From Gemmatimonas phototrophica (GTDB lineage Bacteria > Gemmatimonadota > Gemmatimonadetes > Gemmatimonadales > Gemmatimonadaceae), in the NCBI GenBank assembly GCA_945870175.1, contig CAMBRJ010000021.1:1-15790 (forward strand): 15,790 bases of DNA. Reading direction: 5' to 3'. Below are positions 7,615 to 14,802 of this stretch, one piece after another (the stretch's first letter is position 1; the number at the start of each line of letters is the position of its first letter). Position numbers and translations under genes: made by a program. Under the pieces are notes generated by a model. It searched no databases, had not been told where the DNA came from, and was given only the letters and a program-made list of their open reading frames with translations.

Positions 7615-8733
7615 ATGACACGTGCATCGCTTCTTCACATAATGCTCAGCTCGCTGTCTCTTGCGAGCTCAGCCGCTGTAGCGTCGGTCGGCAACGCCCA
7701 GACGACGACTCCCGCCGCCGGTTGGGCTCGCGCCGGCACCCAGGGCGACTTCGTCGTCACGGATTTCACCTTCCGCTCGGGTGAACGACTCCCCTCGTTG
7801 CGACTCCATTACACCACCCTCGGCACACCGCAACGCGATGCCCGCGGCGTCGTGCGCAACGCCGTCATGATCCTGCACGGCACCGGCGGGACGGGGCGCA
7901 GCTTTCTCTCCACCGGCTATGCCGGCGAACTCTTCGCGCCCGGCAAGCTGCTCGACAGCGCGAAGTATTTCATCGTGCTGCCCGACGGCATCGGACATGG
8001 CGGCTCGAGCAAGCCAAGCGATGGCCTCCATGCGCGATTCCCGAAGTACACGTACGACGACATGGTCACCGCACAGCACCGGTTGCTCACCGAGCATCTC
8101 AAGGTGAACCACGTGCGTCTCATCATGGGCACATCGATGGGATGCATGCACGGATGGGTCTGGGGGCATACGTACCCCGACTTCATGGACGGCCTCGCGC
8201 CGTATGCGTGCGTGCCGGCGCAGATCGCCGGTCGCAATCGCATGATCCGCACGATGGCGATGGATGCCGTTCGCACTGATCCGGCATGGAAGGGCGGCGA
8301 GTACACCAGCACGCCGCCGGGACTGCGCGCCGCGCAGATGATGCTGTACATCATGTCGAGCGCGCCGCTCGTGCAGCAAGCACAGGCGCCCACGCGCGAC
8401 AAGGCCGACAGCGTGATCCGCGCGTACCTCGATGCGCGCATGGCCACCACCGACGCCAACGACTTCCTGTACCAGTTCGACGCCTCGCGTGACTACGATC
8501 CGTCGCCGAACCTGTCGCGCATTACCGCACCCGCCTTGTTCATCAACTCGGCCGACGATCAGGTCAATCCGCCGGAGCTGGGGATGGCCGAGCGGTATGC
8601 CGCGACCATGCCGCGCACGAAGTTCATCCTGCTGCCAATCACGCCGGAGACGAGGGGGCACGGGACGCACTCGGCGCCGAAAGTGTGGGGTGAGTACCTC
8701 CGCGCATTTCTTGCCGCGCTTCCCCAGCGATGA
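7615..8733 (+). CDS. Exported alpha/beta hydrolase related to homoserine O-acetyltransferase (MetX-like)
   Basis: The 372-aa protein has a signal peptide (LHIMLSSLSLASSAAVASVGNAQ) ahead of a MetX-type alpha/beta-hydrolase fold. Typical blocks are LRLHYTTLGTP, VMILHGTGGTGRSF, FIVLPDGIGHGGSSKPSDGL, and the nucleophile elbow GTSMGCMHGW with Ser174. The acid lies in NSADDQVNPPE (Asp314 or Asp315) and the His in RGHGTHS (His349 or His352). Canonical MetX is cytosolic and acylates homoserine. The leader and the divergent C-terminus point instead to an exported hydrolase or acyltransferase of unknown substrate, so I give no gene symbol. The ATG at 7615 has no SD but sits 5 nt after TATCTT. A second ATG at 7642 would still leave a shortened hydrophobic leader. 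The stop overlaps the next start as ATGA. Confidence 0.87.
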   Translation: MTRASLLHIMLSSLSLASSAAVASVGNAQTTTPAAGWARAGTQGDFVVTDFTFRSGERLPSLRLHYTTLGTPQRDARGVVRNAVMILHGTGGTGRSFLSTGYAGELFAPGKLLDSAKYFIVLPDGIGHGGSSKPSDGLHARFPKYTYDDMVTAQHRLLTEHLKVNHVRLIMGTSMGCMHGWVWGHTYPDFMDGLAPYACVPAQIAGRNRMIRTMAMDAVRTDPAWKGGEYTSTPPGLRAAQMMLYIMSSAPLVQQAQAPTRDKADSVIRAYLDARMATTDANDFLYQFDASRDYDPSPNLSRITAPALFINSADDQVNPPELGMAERYAATMPRTKFILLPITPETRGHGTHSAPKVWGEYLRAFLAALPQR

Positions 8734-9179
8734 CCGACGGAACGGTCGTGGTTGCCCGACCGTCGATCACCCAACTGGTTGTCCGCGCCCTGCAACTGCG
8801 CTGCCCGCACTGCGGCGGCCGCCAGATCTTCGCGTCGGTGTTCGAGCTCAAGGATCGCTGTCCGACCTGCGGCATTCTCCTCGAGCGGGGAGAACCGGAC
8901 TACTTCGTTGGCGCGTACCTGTTCAACCTGATTGCGGTCGAACTGATCCTGTTCTTCTGCGTCTGCGGGTTTGTGTATGTCACGTGGCCCGATCCGCCCT
9001 GGGATCTGATCACCTACGTCACGGCCTTCCTCATGCTGACCGGCTGCATGTTTTGCTATCCGTTCGCCAAGACCACGTGGCTGGCGGTTGATCTGGCCAT
9101 CCGGCCGCTCTCGCCGGAAGAGCTGGACGGGCACGACCACGGTGGCGAGGTGGGAGAACGAGCGGTCCCCCACGTCTGA
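8730..9179 (+). CDS. DUF983 family two-helix membrane protein with zinc ribbon
   Basis: This is a 149-aa protein. Two CxxC pairs, CPHCG (Cys25, Cys28) and CPTCG (Cys44, Cys47), form a zinc ribbon with the RQIFASVFELKDRCPTCG spacing typical of DUF983. EPDYFVGAYLFNL then leads into two transmembrane helices (about 64-86 and 94-113). The C-terminus is short, charged and His-containing. DUF983 proteins are small inner-membrane proteins of unknown function. The ATG overlaps the TGA of the alpha/beta hydrolase by 4 bases (ATGA), so it is almost certainly translated by coupling in the same mRNA. A strong terminator follows 28 bp after the stop. Confidence 0.88.
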   Translation: MTDGTVVVARPSITQLVVRALQLRCPHCGGRQIFASVFELKDRCPTCGILLERGEPDYFVGAYLFNLIAVELILFFCVCGFVYVTWPDPPWDLITYVTAFLMLTGCMFCYPFAKTTWLAVDLAIRPLSPEELDGHDHGGEVGERAVPHV

Positions 9180-9206
9180 CCGGCGCCGCGACGCCGTCCC
9201 ACGAAA

Positions 9207-9240
9207 ACGCGGCGCGTACGGTGATCCGTACGCGCCGCGT
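9207..9240. terminator. Strong terminator hairpin between convergent genes
   Basis: ACGCGGCGCGTACGG (9207-9221) pairs perfectly over 15 bp with 9226-9240 around a TGAT loop. It is preceded by AAAA and followed by TCGTTT, so it can serve the DUF983 transcript from the left and the lipoprotein transcript from the right. Confidence 0.8.
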
Positions 9241-9269
9241 TCGTTTGCCCACCACCGTCGCAGTCGGCG

Positions 9270-10220
9270 TTACTTCTCGACGATGATCAGGTAGCGCGAC
9301 GCCGCCCAGAACTTCACCGGGTCGGTGATGCGAATGCTCTCCCCACGGAAGGCGCCGTCCTTTTCCTTCTTGGCCACTTCGATGAGCCCCACATCGTGAC
9401 GCGACACGATGCGGTACGGGCGATCGCTACGGGGCAGCGGAATCGTGAGCACTTCGCGGCGATCGGCCCGCGTGAAGCGCGACTCGTCGAGGGAACGCGC
9501 CGGCACCAACGTCTTGCCGAGCTTCACGATGAGCAGGCCGCGCGAGCCGCCTTCTTCGGTGACCAGCTTGTCGGCGATCAGCTGACGCCGCGATCCCACG
9601 ATGTAGAACACTTTGTTCTCGCGCACATCCATGGCCTTCACCGTGTCGGTGAGGACAGCCTTCTCGACGGTGAGCTGCGCGTTCTGCGTGCGGAGGGCCC
9701 GGATCTCGTCTTGAAAGACGGCGATTTCCTTGTCACGCAGCGCGAGACGGGCGTTCAGATCCGCCAGCAGCGTGGCGGCCGCACTGGAGTCGGCACGCAT
9801 GGTCTTCATCGTGTCGAGCAGTGCCGTCACCTGACGTTGGCGCGCGGCCAACCGTTGCCGCATCTGCGTGAGGCGGTCGAGGATGTCCTTCTGTGCGGCG
9901 GCGGCTTCCGTTTTGCCCGACTCGTCGCTCTTGGTGACGCCCACCTTGCTGGAGAGGCCGCGCACCTTGCGCAGCTCGGCGTCAACTTCGTCGGCGAACT
10001 TCGACGCTTCAACGACCTGGGCCAGTGCTCGATCCTTATCGGCGCTGGTGCCTTGCATCAGTCCCTGCAGCGAGTCGCGTTCGGCGCTCGCGCTGGCTAG
10101 GGCGGCCGACAAGGAGTCGGCACGGGCAAGCGCGGCGGTGTCTGTGCAGGCGCTCAAGGCAAAGGCGGTCACAACAGCCAGCGCGCTGGTGCCGCACGTC
10201 CGGAACACGAAAGAGCTCAT
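9270..10220 (-). CDS. Coiled-coil lipoprotein with a conserved C-terminal envelope domain
   Basis: The 316-aa protein starts with a lipoprotein signal (FALSAC, lipid-bearing Cys25), so the mature form should be membrane-tethered outside the cytoplasm. Residues about 30-200 are heptad-like, charged and Ala/Leu-rich, with several coiled-coil segments (for example 40-90, 110-145, 155-195). The C-terminal domain (about 203-316) runs VFYIVGSRRQLI, SRFTRADRREVLTIPLP, IVSRHDVGLIEV and ITDPVKFWAASRYLIIVEK. This order (YxVG, F-T-x-x-D, I.S.H, P..FW..S+YLVI) matches, from memory, a domain seen at the end of uncharacterised coiled-coil lipoproteins in Bacteroidetes, so this looks like a shared family of unknown function. 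The ATG at 10220 has no clear SD. Its A-T-G-A overlaps the stop of a possible 87-aa ORF. Confidence 0.82.
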   Translation of the reverse strand: MSSFVFRTCGTSALAVVTAFALSACTDTAALARADSLSAALASASAERDSLQGLMQGTSADKDRALAQVVEASKFADEVDAELRKVRGLSSKVGVTKSDESGKTEAAAAQKDILDRLTQMRQRLAARQRQVTALLDTMKTMRADSSAAATLLADLNARLALRDKEIAVFQDEIRALRTQNAQLTVEKAVLTDTVKAMDVRENKVFYIVGSRRQLIADKLVTEEGGSRGLLIVKLGKTLVPARSLDESRFTRADRREVLTIPLPRSDRPYRIVSRHDVGLIEVAKKEKDGAFRGESIRITDPVKFWAASRYLIIVEK

Positions 10221-10480
10221 GGAATTGGTGGCGAGAGGGTGGACAACATGAAAAACGTACCGGTCTCGAGCGCCACAGGAAAGTGTCGTACGTCACGCAT
10301 TCGATAAATTGGCAGCACAACGGGGTGCTCGCCGAAGGCGTCCAGCCTCGCCCGTGCAGCGGCGAGGTCACCCGCGGCACGCGTCGCCAGCCCCAGCACC
10401 GCGCCGGCACTCCGAACCAACCACGCAGGGGCGCGGCCGCCGATATCGGCGCCGCGCCCCCGAAACAACACATCACTCAC
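10217..10480 (-). CDS. Possible small protein of 87 aa, uncertain
   Basis: A GTG-started frame of 87 codons fills most of the 308-bp gap between the S9 peptidase and the lipoprotein, and its TGA overlaps the lipoprotein ATG by 4 bases, the usual sign of coupling. GGTGG lies 6 nt before the GTG. Against it, I do not recognise the sequence (Arg/Ala/Gly-rich first half, HPVVLPIYRMRDVRHFPVALETG later). G+C at third positions is about 80 percent in the first half but only about half in the second. A strong hairpin (10428-10460) also sits at its beginning. No helix, signal or domain is evident. It may be only the open reading of a GC-rich leader. Confidence 0.3.
   Translation of the reverse strand: MSDVLFRGRGADIGGRAPAWLVRSAGAVLGLATRAAGDLAAARARLDAFGEHPVVLPIYRMRDVRHFPVALETGTFFMLSTLSPPIP
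10428..10460. terminator. GC-rich hairpin downstream of the S9 peptidase gene
   Basis: GGGGCGCGGC (10428-10437) pairs perfectly with GCCGCGCCCC (10451-10460), and the inside (GCCGATATCGGC) is itself self-complementary. It lies 69-101 bases after the S9 stop on the minus strand. It has no T-tract, so it is a terminator only in the loose GC-hairpin sense, and it may equally be an RNA structure near the start of the possible small ORF. Nothing else is visible in the 10221-10528 gap. Confidence 0.4.
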
Positions 10481-10528
10481 GCGTGTCCACCGATGGGCTC
10501 ACCACCGGATCGCTCACGGCTGATGCGC

Positions 10529-12592
10529 TCACTGCTGGTTCGGCGTCACGCGCTGTCCCTTGGGCGGCGCCTGATACTTGTCGAACCAGCTGCGCAGATA
10601 GAGCTGGGTCCGAATGAAATTCGATGGGGTCGAACTCGTGCCGTGCCACTCGTTGTTGAAGCGGATCATCGCCGTCGGCACCTTCCGAATCTTGAGCGCC
10701 TCGTAGAACTCCTCCGTCTGGCCGATCGGCGTGCGCAGGTCGTTCACGCCCGTCATCAACATCGTCGGGGTCTTTACGCTGCCCACATACATCAACGGCG
10801 AGCGCTTGAGGTGTTCGCTGGGATCATCCCACGGATACTTGGCGAAGTTGTAGTACCAGCTCGAGCCGTCGGTCGTACCCACGAAGCTGAGCCAGTTGAT
10901 CACGGGGCACTGCGACGCGGCCGCGGCGAAGCGGTCGGTGTGGCCCACGGTCCAGGCGGTGAGCACGCCGCCACCAGAGCAGCCGAACACGTACAGGCGA
11001 TTGCTGTCCACGAAGCCGCGGTTGATCACCGTATCCACGCCGGCCATGAGGTCGTTGTAGTCCTTGCCGGGATACGCGTTCTTGATCGCGTTGCCGAACG
11101 CCGAGCCGTAGCCGGTGGAGCCGCGCGGATTCGTGTACAGCATGACGAAGCCGTTCGACGCGTGATCCTGCCGCGCGAAGTTGAAGCCCACATTGTACAT
11201 CGAGTGCGGGCCGCCGTGAATCTCGAGCATCAGCGGATACTTCTTCTTCGCATCGAACGCGGCCGGCTTCACGATCCAGCCCTGAATCCGCTGGCCGTCG
11301 AGCGACGTGTACCACACCTCTTCCGTTGTCGCGAGCTGCTTGCCGGCCAGCACATCGCCGTTCACATCGGTGAGCTGCTTGATGGCCGGTGTGCGCACAT
11401 CGAACGCCACGATGTCGTTGGGCTTCATCGGCGACGTGGCGACACCCACGGCCATGAAGTTCCGGTTGATGTCGCTCACCGTGAGGACGTGCGTTCCCTT
11501 GGTCACCTGTCGGATGTCACCCTTGAGCGACACGAAGTACAGGTTGCGCGATCCTTCGTTTTCCACATTGAAGTAGACGCCGCTCGCATCCGAGGCCCAG
11601 ATCATGCCGCTCGGCGAGCGATCCAGCTTTTCCGTGAGGGCGCGGGCGTTGCGGCCGTCGGCGTCCATCACGTACATAATGGCGTCCTTCCACGTGGCGT
11701 CGGTGCTGTCATAGCCCGTGTACGCAATGAAGCGGCCGTCGGGCGACGGCACCGGCGAGTTGTCCGGACCGTTGCGCGACGTAAGCGCCGACACGGCGCC
11801 GGTGGCGATGTCGACCTTGTAGATGTCGCTCTGGCGCCAGGCGTATTCGGCATCGGCCGTGCGCAGCGAGGTGAACACGAAGCTCTTGCCATCGGGCATC
11901 CACGTGGTGCCGTTGGCCGCCCAGTCCCCGCTCGTGACCTGACTCGGCGTGCCACCGTCGGCCGGCACCGTGAACAGCTGCCGCAGGCCATCTTCGAGGA
12001 AGCCCTGACGGTCGGCGCGATACTTCACCTTCGTGACGACGCGCGGCGGCTCCGCCCACTTCGCGCCGCGTGGCGGCGTGGGCATGGCGATCTTCCATGT
12101 GTCGGTGCCGCGCACCAGCATGCCGAAGCCGATCGACTTGCCGTCGGGGGACCACTCGACATCGGCCGGCGCTTCCGTGAGGCGCGTGATCTGCGTGGTT
12201 GCCCCCTCGGCGTCCATGTACCGCACCCAGATCTGCGCGCCGCCCGGTTCACCGGGGGCGACGTACGAGATGCGCGACCCATCGGGCGACCACTTCGCAT
12301 CGGCACCCTTCACGAGGACGCGGTTCTTGGTGCCGTCGGCGTTCATGATCCACACCGACGATTCGCGATTGTCGTTGAGCTGATCGATCCATGTCCGCGT
12401 GTAGATGATCTGACGGCCGTCGGGCGACATCGTCGGCGAGGCGACATCTTCCCAGTTGAAGTAGTCGGCGATCGTGAGCCGATCCTTCGGCGGCGACGGC
12501 TGCGCCGCCAGACCGGCGGGCAGCAGCACAGACAGACACAGCGGCGCCGCGAACAGCACGGCGCGAGTGGTACGGCCAATACGGACGGACAT
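10529..12592 (-). CDS. Exported S9 family (prolyl oligopeptidase-like) serine peptidase
   Basis: The start chosen is the ATG at 12592, giving 687 aa. GGAGG sits 5 nt upstream and a signal peptide follows directly (LFAAPLCLSVLLPAGLAAQPS). The 20 extra residues of a longer reading would come from terminator sequence. Residues about 35-415 are TolB/WD40-like beta-propeller repeats (SPDGRQIIYTR, SPDGSRISY, SPDGKSIGF, PDGKSFVFTS, SPDGRFIAYTG). The C-terminal alpha/beta-hydrolase domain carries EIHGGPHSMY, NPRGSTGYG, the nucleophile Ser539 in GCSGGG, Asp618 in GVNDLRTP and His650 in EWHGTSS. The elbow is GCSGGG rather than the usual GxSYGG, but triad order and spacing are normal. It should cleave peptides outside the cytoplasm. 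A terminator lies 35-54 bases upstream, so its own promoter is cramped. Confidence 0.93.
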   Translation of the reverse strand: MSVRIGRTTRAVLFAAPLCLSVLLPAGLAAQPSPPKDRLTIADYFNWEDVASPTMSPDGRQIIYTRTWIDQLNDNRESSVWIMNADGTKNRVLVKGADAKWSPDGSRISYVAPGEPGGAQIWVRYMDAEGATTQITRLTEAPADVEWSPDGKSIGFGMLVRGTDTWKIAMPTPPRGAKWAEPPRVVTKVKYRADRQGFLEDGLRQLFTVPADGGTPSQVTSGDWAANGTTWMPDGKSFVFTSLRTADAEYAWRQSDIYKVDIATGAVSALTSRNGPDNSPVPSPDGRFIAYTGYDSTDATWKDAIMYVMDADGRNARALTEKLDRSPSGMIWASDASGVYFNVENEGSRNLYFVSLKGDIRQVTKGTHVLTVSDINRNFMAVGVATSPMKPNDIVAFDVRTPAIKQLTDVNGDVLAGKQLATTEEVWYTSLDGQRIQGWIVKPAAFDAKKKYPLMLEIHGGPHSMYNVGFNFARQDHASNGFVMLYTNPRGSTGYGSAFGNAIKNAYPGKDYNDLMAGVDTVINRGFVDSNRLYVFGCSGGGVLTAWTVGHTDRFAAAASQCPVINWLSFVGTTDGSSWYYNFAKYPWDDPSEHLKRSPLMYVGSVKTPTMLMTGVNDLRTPIGQTEEFYEALKIRKVPTAMIRFNNEWHGTSSTPSNFIRTQLYLRSWFDKYQAPPKGQRVTPNQQ

Positions 12593-12626
12593 GAATGCCT
12601 CCGGGGGGGACTTCGCAAAAAGAAAA

Positions 12627-12646
12627 CGCCCCCAATGCTGGGGGCG
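12627..12646 (-). terminator. Rho-independent terminator of the NlpC/P60 gene
   Basis: On the minus strand CGCCCCC(A) pairs with (T)GGGGGCG around a 4-base loop, followed at once by TTTTCTTTTT. It is 30 bp after the NlpC/P60 stop and only 34 bp before the S9 ATG. It therefore separates the two genes or acts as an attenuator for the second. Confidence 0.85.
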
Positions 12647-12676
12647 AATCAACGACTTAGCAACAATGACGCGACG

Positions 12677-13252
12677 TTACGGCTTGACCGAGTCGGCGAA
12701 GGCGAGCAACGAATCCCGCAGGTTGACGCCGCCGCCGACGACGAGGCGCCGCACACCCTTCCACTGACGGATGAGGGGGGAGCGCTCGGAAATACGGGTC
12801 TCGATCACCCGGCGCTGGGAGGTGCTTGCATGCACCATCCGGCCTTCACCCACGTAGATGCCGATGTGCGAGATCCGCTTGCCGCGGCCGAAGGTGAGCA
12901 GGTCGCCCGGTTTGAGCGCCGCGAGATCCTTCGGCACTTCCTGGCCTACCGTGGCCTGCTTCTGCGCGGTTCGGGGGAGCACCACGTCGAGTGCGCCCAT
13001 CACGTATTTCACGAGGCCACTGCAGTCGAGCGCGAGATTGGGCTTCGTGCCGCCCAACTTGTACCGCGTGCCGATCTGTCCACGCGCTTTGGCCACGATC
13101 GAATCGCGGAGATTCTGCGCGGACTCGCTCCACGCGGCAAACGGCTTCCGGCTTTCGAGCTTCTCGACCGACTGTCCTTCCACGCGCGGTGCGAGCGCGA
13201 CGAGCGCGCCACACAGGCTGAGCGAAAGGAGTTGGCGCGAGAAAGAGATCAC
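12677..13252 (-). CDS. Exported NlpC/P60 family cysteine peptidase (cell-wall hydrolase)
   Basis: With the GTG at 13252 the protein is 191 aa: a signal peptide (ISFSRQLLSLSLCGALVALAPRVEGQS), a short helical linker, and a complete NlpC/P60 domain. The catalytic Cys77 is in LDCSGLVKYV, His129 in RISHIGIYVGEG and the third residue His141 in MVHAST. PRTAQKQ and LKPGDLLTF are the standard motifs between them. Such enzymes cleave gamma-D-Glu-diaminopimelate bonds in peptidoglycan stem peptides. The frame stays open to 13759, but that extra part overlaps queE and is Arg/Gly-rich shadow sequence. The start is not certain: no SD is visible. A TAGGTT box at 13299-13294 would place the transcript start about 34 nt upstream. 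A strong terminator follows the stop. Confidence 0.85.
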   Translation of the reverse strand: MISFSRQLLSLSLCGALVALAPRVEGQSVEKLESRKPFAAWSESAQNLRDSIVAKARGQIGTRYKLGGTKPNLALDCSGLVKYVMGALDVVLPRTAQKQATVGQEVPKDLAALKPGDLLTFGRGKRISHIGIYVGEGRMVHASTSQRRVIETRISERSPLIRQWKGVRRLVVGGGVNLRDSLLAFADSVKP

Positions 13253-13389
13253 GATACGCGGTGCTCGGGGGGCGACGTCGGTCCGGAGGAAGGAACCTAG
13301 CCCTGCCTTCGCCGTCACGCTACCGGCGATGAGCACGCTGCGGGAAACCTTCGGTTCGCCACCGGCCCGCGGCGTTGTTCGCCCCTGTG

Positions 13390-14028
13390 CTACCGGATCC
13401 CAAGCGCCTTGTGGGTCTGCACGGATAGGCGCCATTGCGGGTGGGCCAGACAGTAAGCCAGCGCCGCCGCGGTGTTCTCGGCCGCCTGCGGGCCGTCCAT
13501 CGGCTGCAGCAGGAAATGCCGGAAGTGGAGGCCGGCAAAGCGCTCGGGCATGGCCGTGGGCTGCGGATACACCAGCTTGAGCTCGTCGCCCGTGGTGAGC
13601 ACCAGTGGGGCCTGTGCCTTCGGGCTCACGCAAATCCAGTCCAGCCCGCTGGGTGGCACCTGAGTCCCGTTGGTCTCCACGGCAATCTCGAAGCCCTCGG
13701 CGTGCAGTGCCGCCACCGCGGCGTCGTCGAGCTGCAACAGGGGTTCTCCGCCGGTGCACACCACGAACGGACGCACGCTGGCCGGCGCGTCGGCGGGCCA
13801 GCGGCTCTTCACGAACGCCGCCAGCTCGGTGGCCGTCGCGAACTTGCCCCCGTCCGGGCCGACGCCCACGAAGTCCGTGTCACAGAAGGTGCACACGGCG
13901 GTGGCCCGGTCGGCTTCGCGCCCCGTCCACAAGTTGCACCCCGAAAAACGGCAGAACACGGCGGCGCGTCCGGCCTGCACGCCCTCACCCTGCAGCGTGT
14001 AAAAACATTCGCGAACAGTGTACGTCAT
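13390..14028 (-). CDS. queE: 7-carboxy-7-deazaguanine synthase (radical SAM)
   Basis: This 212-aa enzyme converts 6-carboxy-5,6,7,8-tetrahydropterin (CPH4) to 7-carboxy-7-deazaguanine (CDG) in the cytoplasm, a step of queuosine biosynthesis. YTLQGEGVQAGRAAVFCRFSGCNL is the family N-terminus. The iron-sulfur cluster motif is Cys31-x14-Cys46-x2-Cys49, the expanded form found in one QueE class instead of CxxxCxxC. CTGGEPLLQ (SAM-binding GGE), ETNGT, VSPK and FLLQPMDG follow in the usual order. It lies 3 bp after queC with GGAG 8 nt before its ATG, inside the end of queC, so the two are one operon. The stop TAG is at 13390-13392. Confidence 0.95.
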   Translation of the reverse strand: MTYTVRECFYTLQGEGVQAGRAAVFCRFSGCNLWTGREADRATAVCTFCDTDFVGVGPDGGKFATATELAAFVKSRWPADAPASVRPFVVCTGGEPLLQLDDAAVAALHAEGFEIAVETNGTQVPPSGLDWICVSPKAQAPLVLTTGDELKLVYPQPTAMPERFAGLHFRHFLLQPMDGPQAAENTAAALAYCLAHPQWRLSVQTHKALGIR

Positions 14029-14031
14029 GAC

Positions 14032-14772
14032 TCAGGCTCCAACCGCATAGGCGATCGGATCGACCGATCCGGCTTCCGCAAATCCACGCAAGCGGAGCTG
14101 GCAGGCATCGCAGTGGCCGCAGGCGGTTCCATCTTGGGCCGGGTCGTAGCAGCTGGTCGTGATGGAATAGTCGACGCCGAGCTCGGCACCAAGGCGAACA
14201 ATGTCCGCCTTGCTGAGGTGCTGCAGTGGCGCGTGGATCTTAAGACGCTGGGTGCCTTCCACGCCGGCCCGGGTGGCCAGGTTCGCCATCTGCTCGAACG
14301 CCGCGATGTACTCGGGTCGGCAGTCGGGATAGCCGGAGTAGTCCAGCGCGTTCACGCCGATGAAGATCGCCTGCGCGTTGAGCGTTTCGGCCCAGGCGAG
14401 CGCGAACGACAGGAAGATCGTGTTGCGCGCCGGCACATACGTGACCGGGATCTCGGCGGAGGGATGCGCGACGTCGCGGTCCTTCGGCACGGCCACGTCG
14501 GCCGTGAGGGCAGAGCCGCCCCACTGCCGAAGATCGATGTCGACCACCACGTGCTTTTCCACGCGGTGGGCCGCGGCCACCCGTCGGGCCGCGTCGATCT
14601 CGAGCGAATGGCGCTGGCCATACCGGAAGGTCATCGCGTACGGCGTGAACCCCTCACGGCGCGCCACGGCGAGCACCGTCGTAGAGTCGAGGCCGCCCGA
14701 CAAGAGGACGACCGCGGGACGGGCAACGGAGGTGGCGTCAGACGACGCGGCAGTGGTCGAGAGGACAGACAT
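14032..14772 (-). CDS. queC: 7-cyano-7-deazaguanine (preQ0) synthase
   Basis: The 246-aa protein is an ATP-dependent enzyme that turns CDG, the product of QueE, and ammonia into preQ0. The PP-loop SGGLDS lies at residues 25-30. FRYGQRHSLEI, VPARNTIFLSFALAWAE, GVNALDYSGYPDCRPEY and the zinc site TSCYD...CGHCDACQLR (Cys208, Cys218, Cys221, Cys224) are all intact. The first 18 residues are a non-conserved extension. The ATG has no SD. A TATCTT hexamer ends 6 nt before it, suggesting a leaderless message. It is divergent from terC across only 30 bp. The other pathway genes (folE, queD, queF) are not in the window. Confidence 0.96.
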   Translation of the reverse strand: MSVLSTTAASSDATSVARPAVVLLSGGLDSTTVLAVARREGFTPYAMTFRYGQRHSLEIDAARRVAAAHRVEKHVVVDIDLRQWGGSALTADVAVPKDRDVAHPSAEIPVTYVPARNTIFLSFALAWAETLNAQAIFIGVNALDYSGYPDCRPEYIAAFEQMANLATRAGVEGTQRLKIHAPLQHLSKADIVRLGAELGVDYSITTSCYDPAQDGTACGHCDACQLRLRGFAEAGSVDPIAYAVGA

Positions 14773-14778
14773 TTACGA

Positions 14779-14796
14779 AAGATAGCCCATTAGCTT
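14779..14796. promoter_or_regulatory. Face-to-face -10-like boxes of queC and terC
   Basis: In the 30-bp gap, TATCTT for queC (minus strand, 14784-14779) and TAGCTT for terC (plus strand, 14791-14796) are separated by 6 bp, and each ends 6 nt before its ATG. Both genes lack an SD. If real, the two promoters overlap and their -35 regions lie in each other's coding sequence. No good -35 hexamer is seen for either. Confidence 0.35.
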
Positions 14797-14802
14797 GTCC
14801 CG

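Noticed and set aside
7471..7638. N-terminal extension of the kinase to an ATG at 7638.
   Set aside because: It would overlap the divergent hydrolase start, has unrelated composition, and would cover the predicted promoter. The conserved part begins at the GTG at 7470.
10025..13300. A 1091-codon open frame on the plus strand.
   Set aside because: It is antisense to the lipoprotein, S9 and NlpC/P60 genes, is Arg/His-rich without any domain, and reflects high GC suppressing stop codons.
13253..13759. Extension of the NlpC/P60 frame upstream to 13759.
   Set aside because: It overlaps queE, which has every expected motif. The extra residues are Arg/Gly-rich shadow sequence and would precede the signal peptide.
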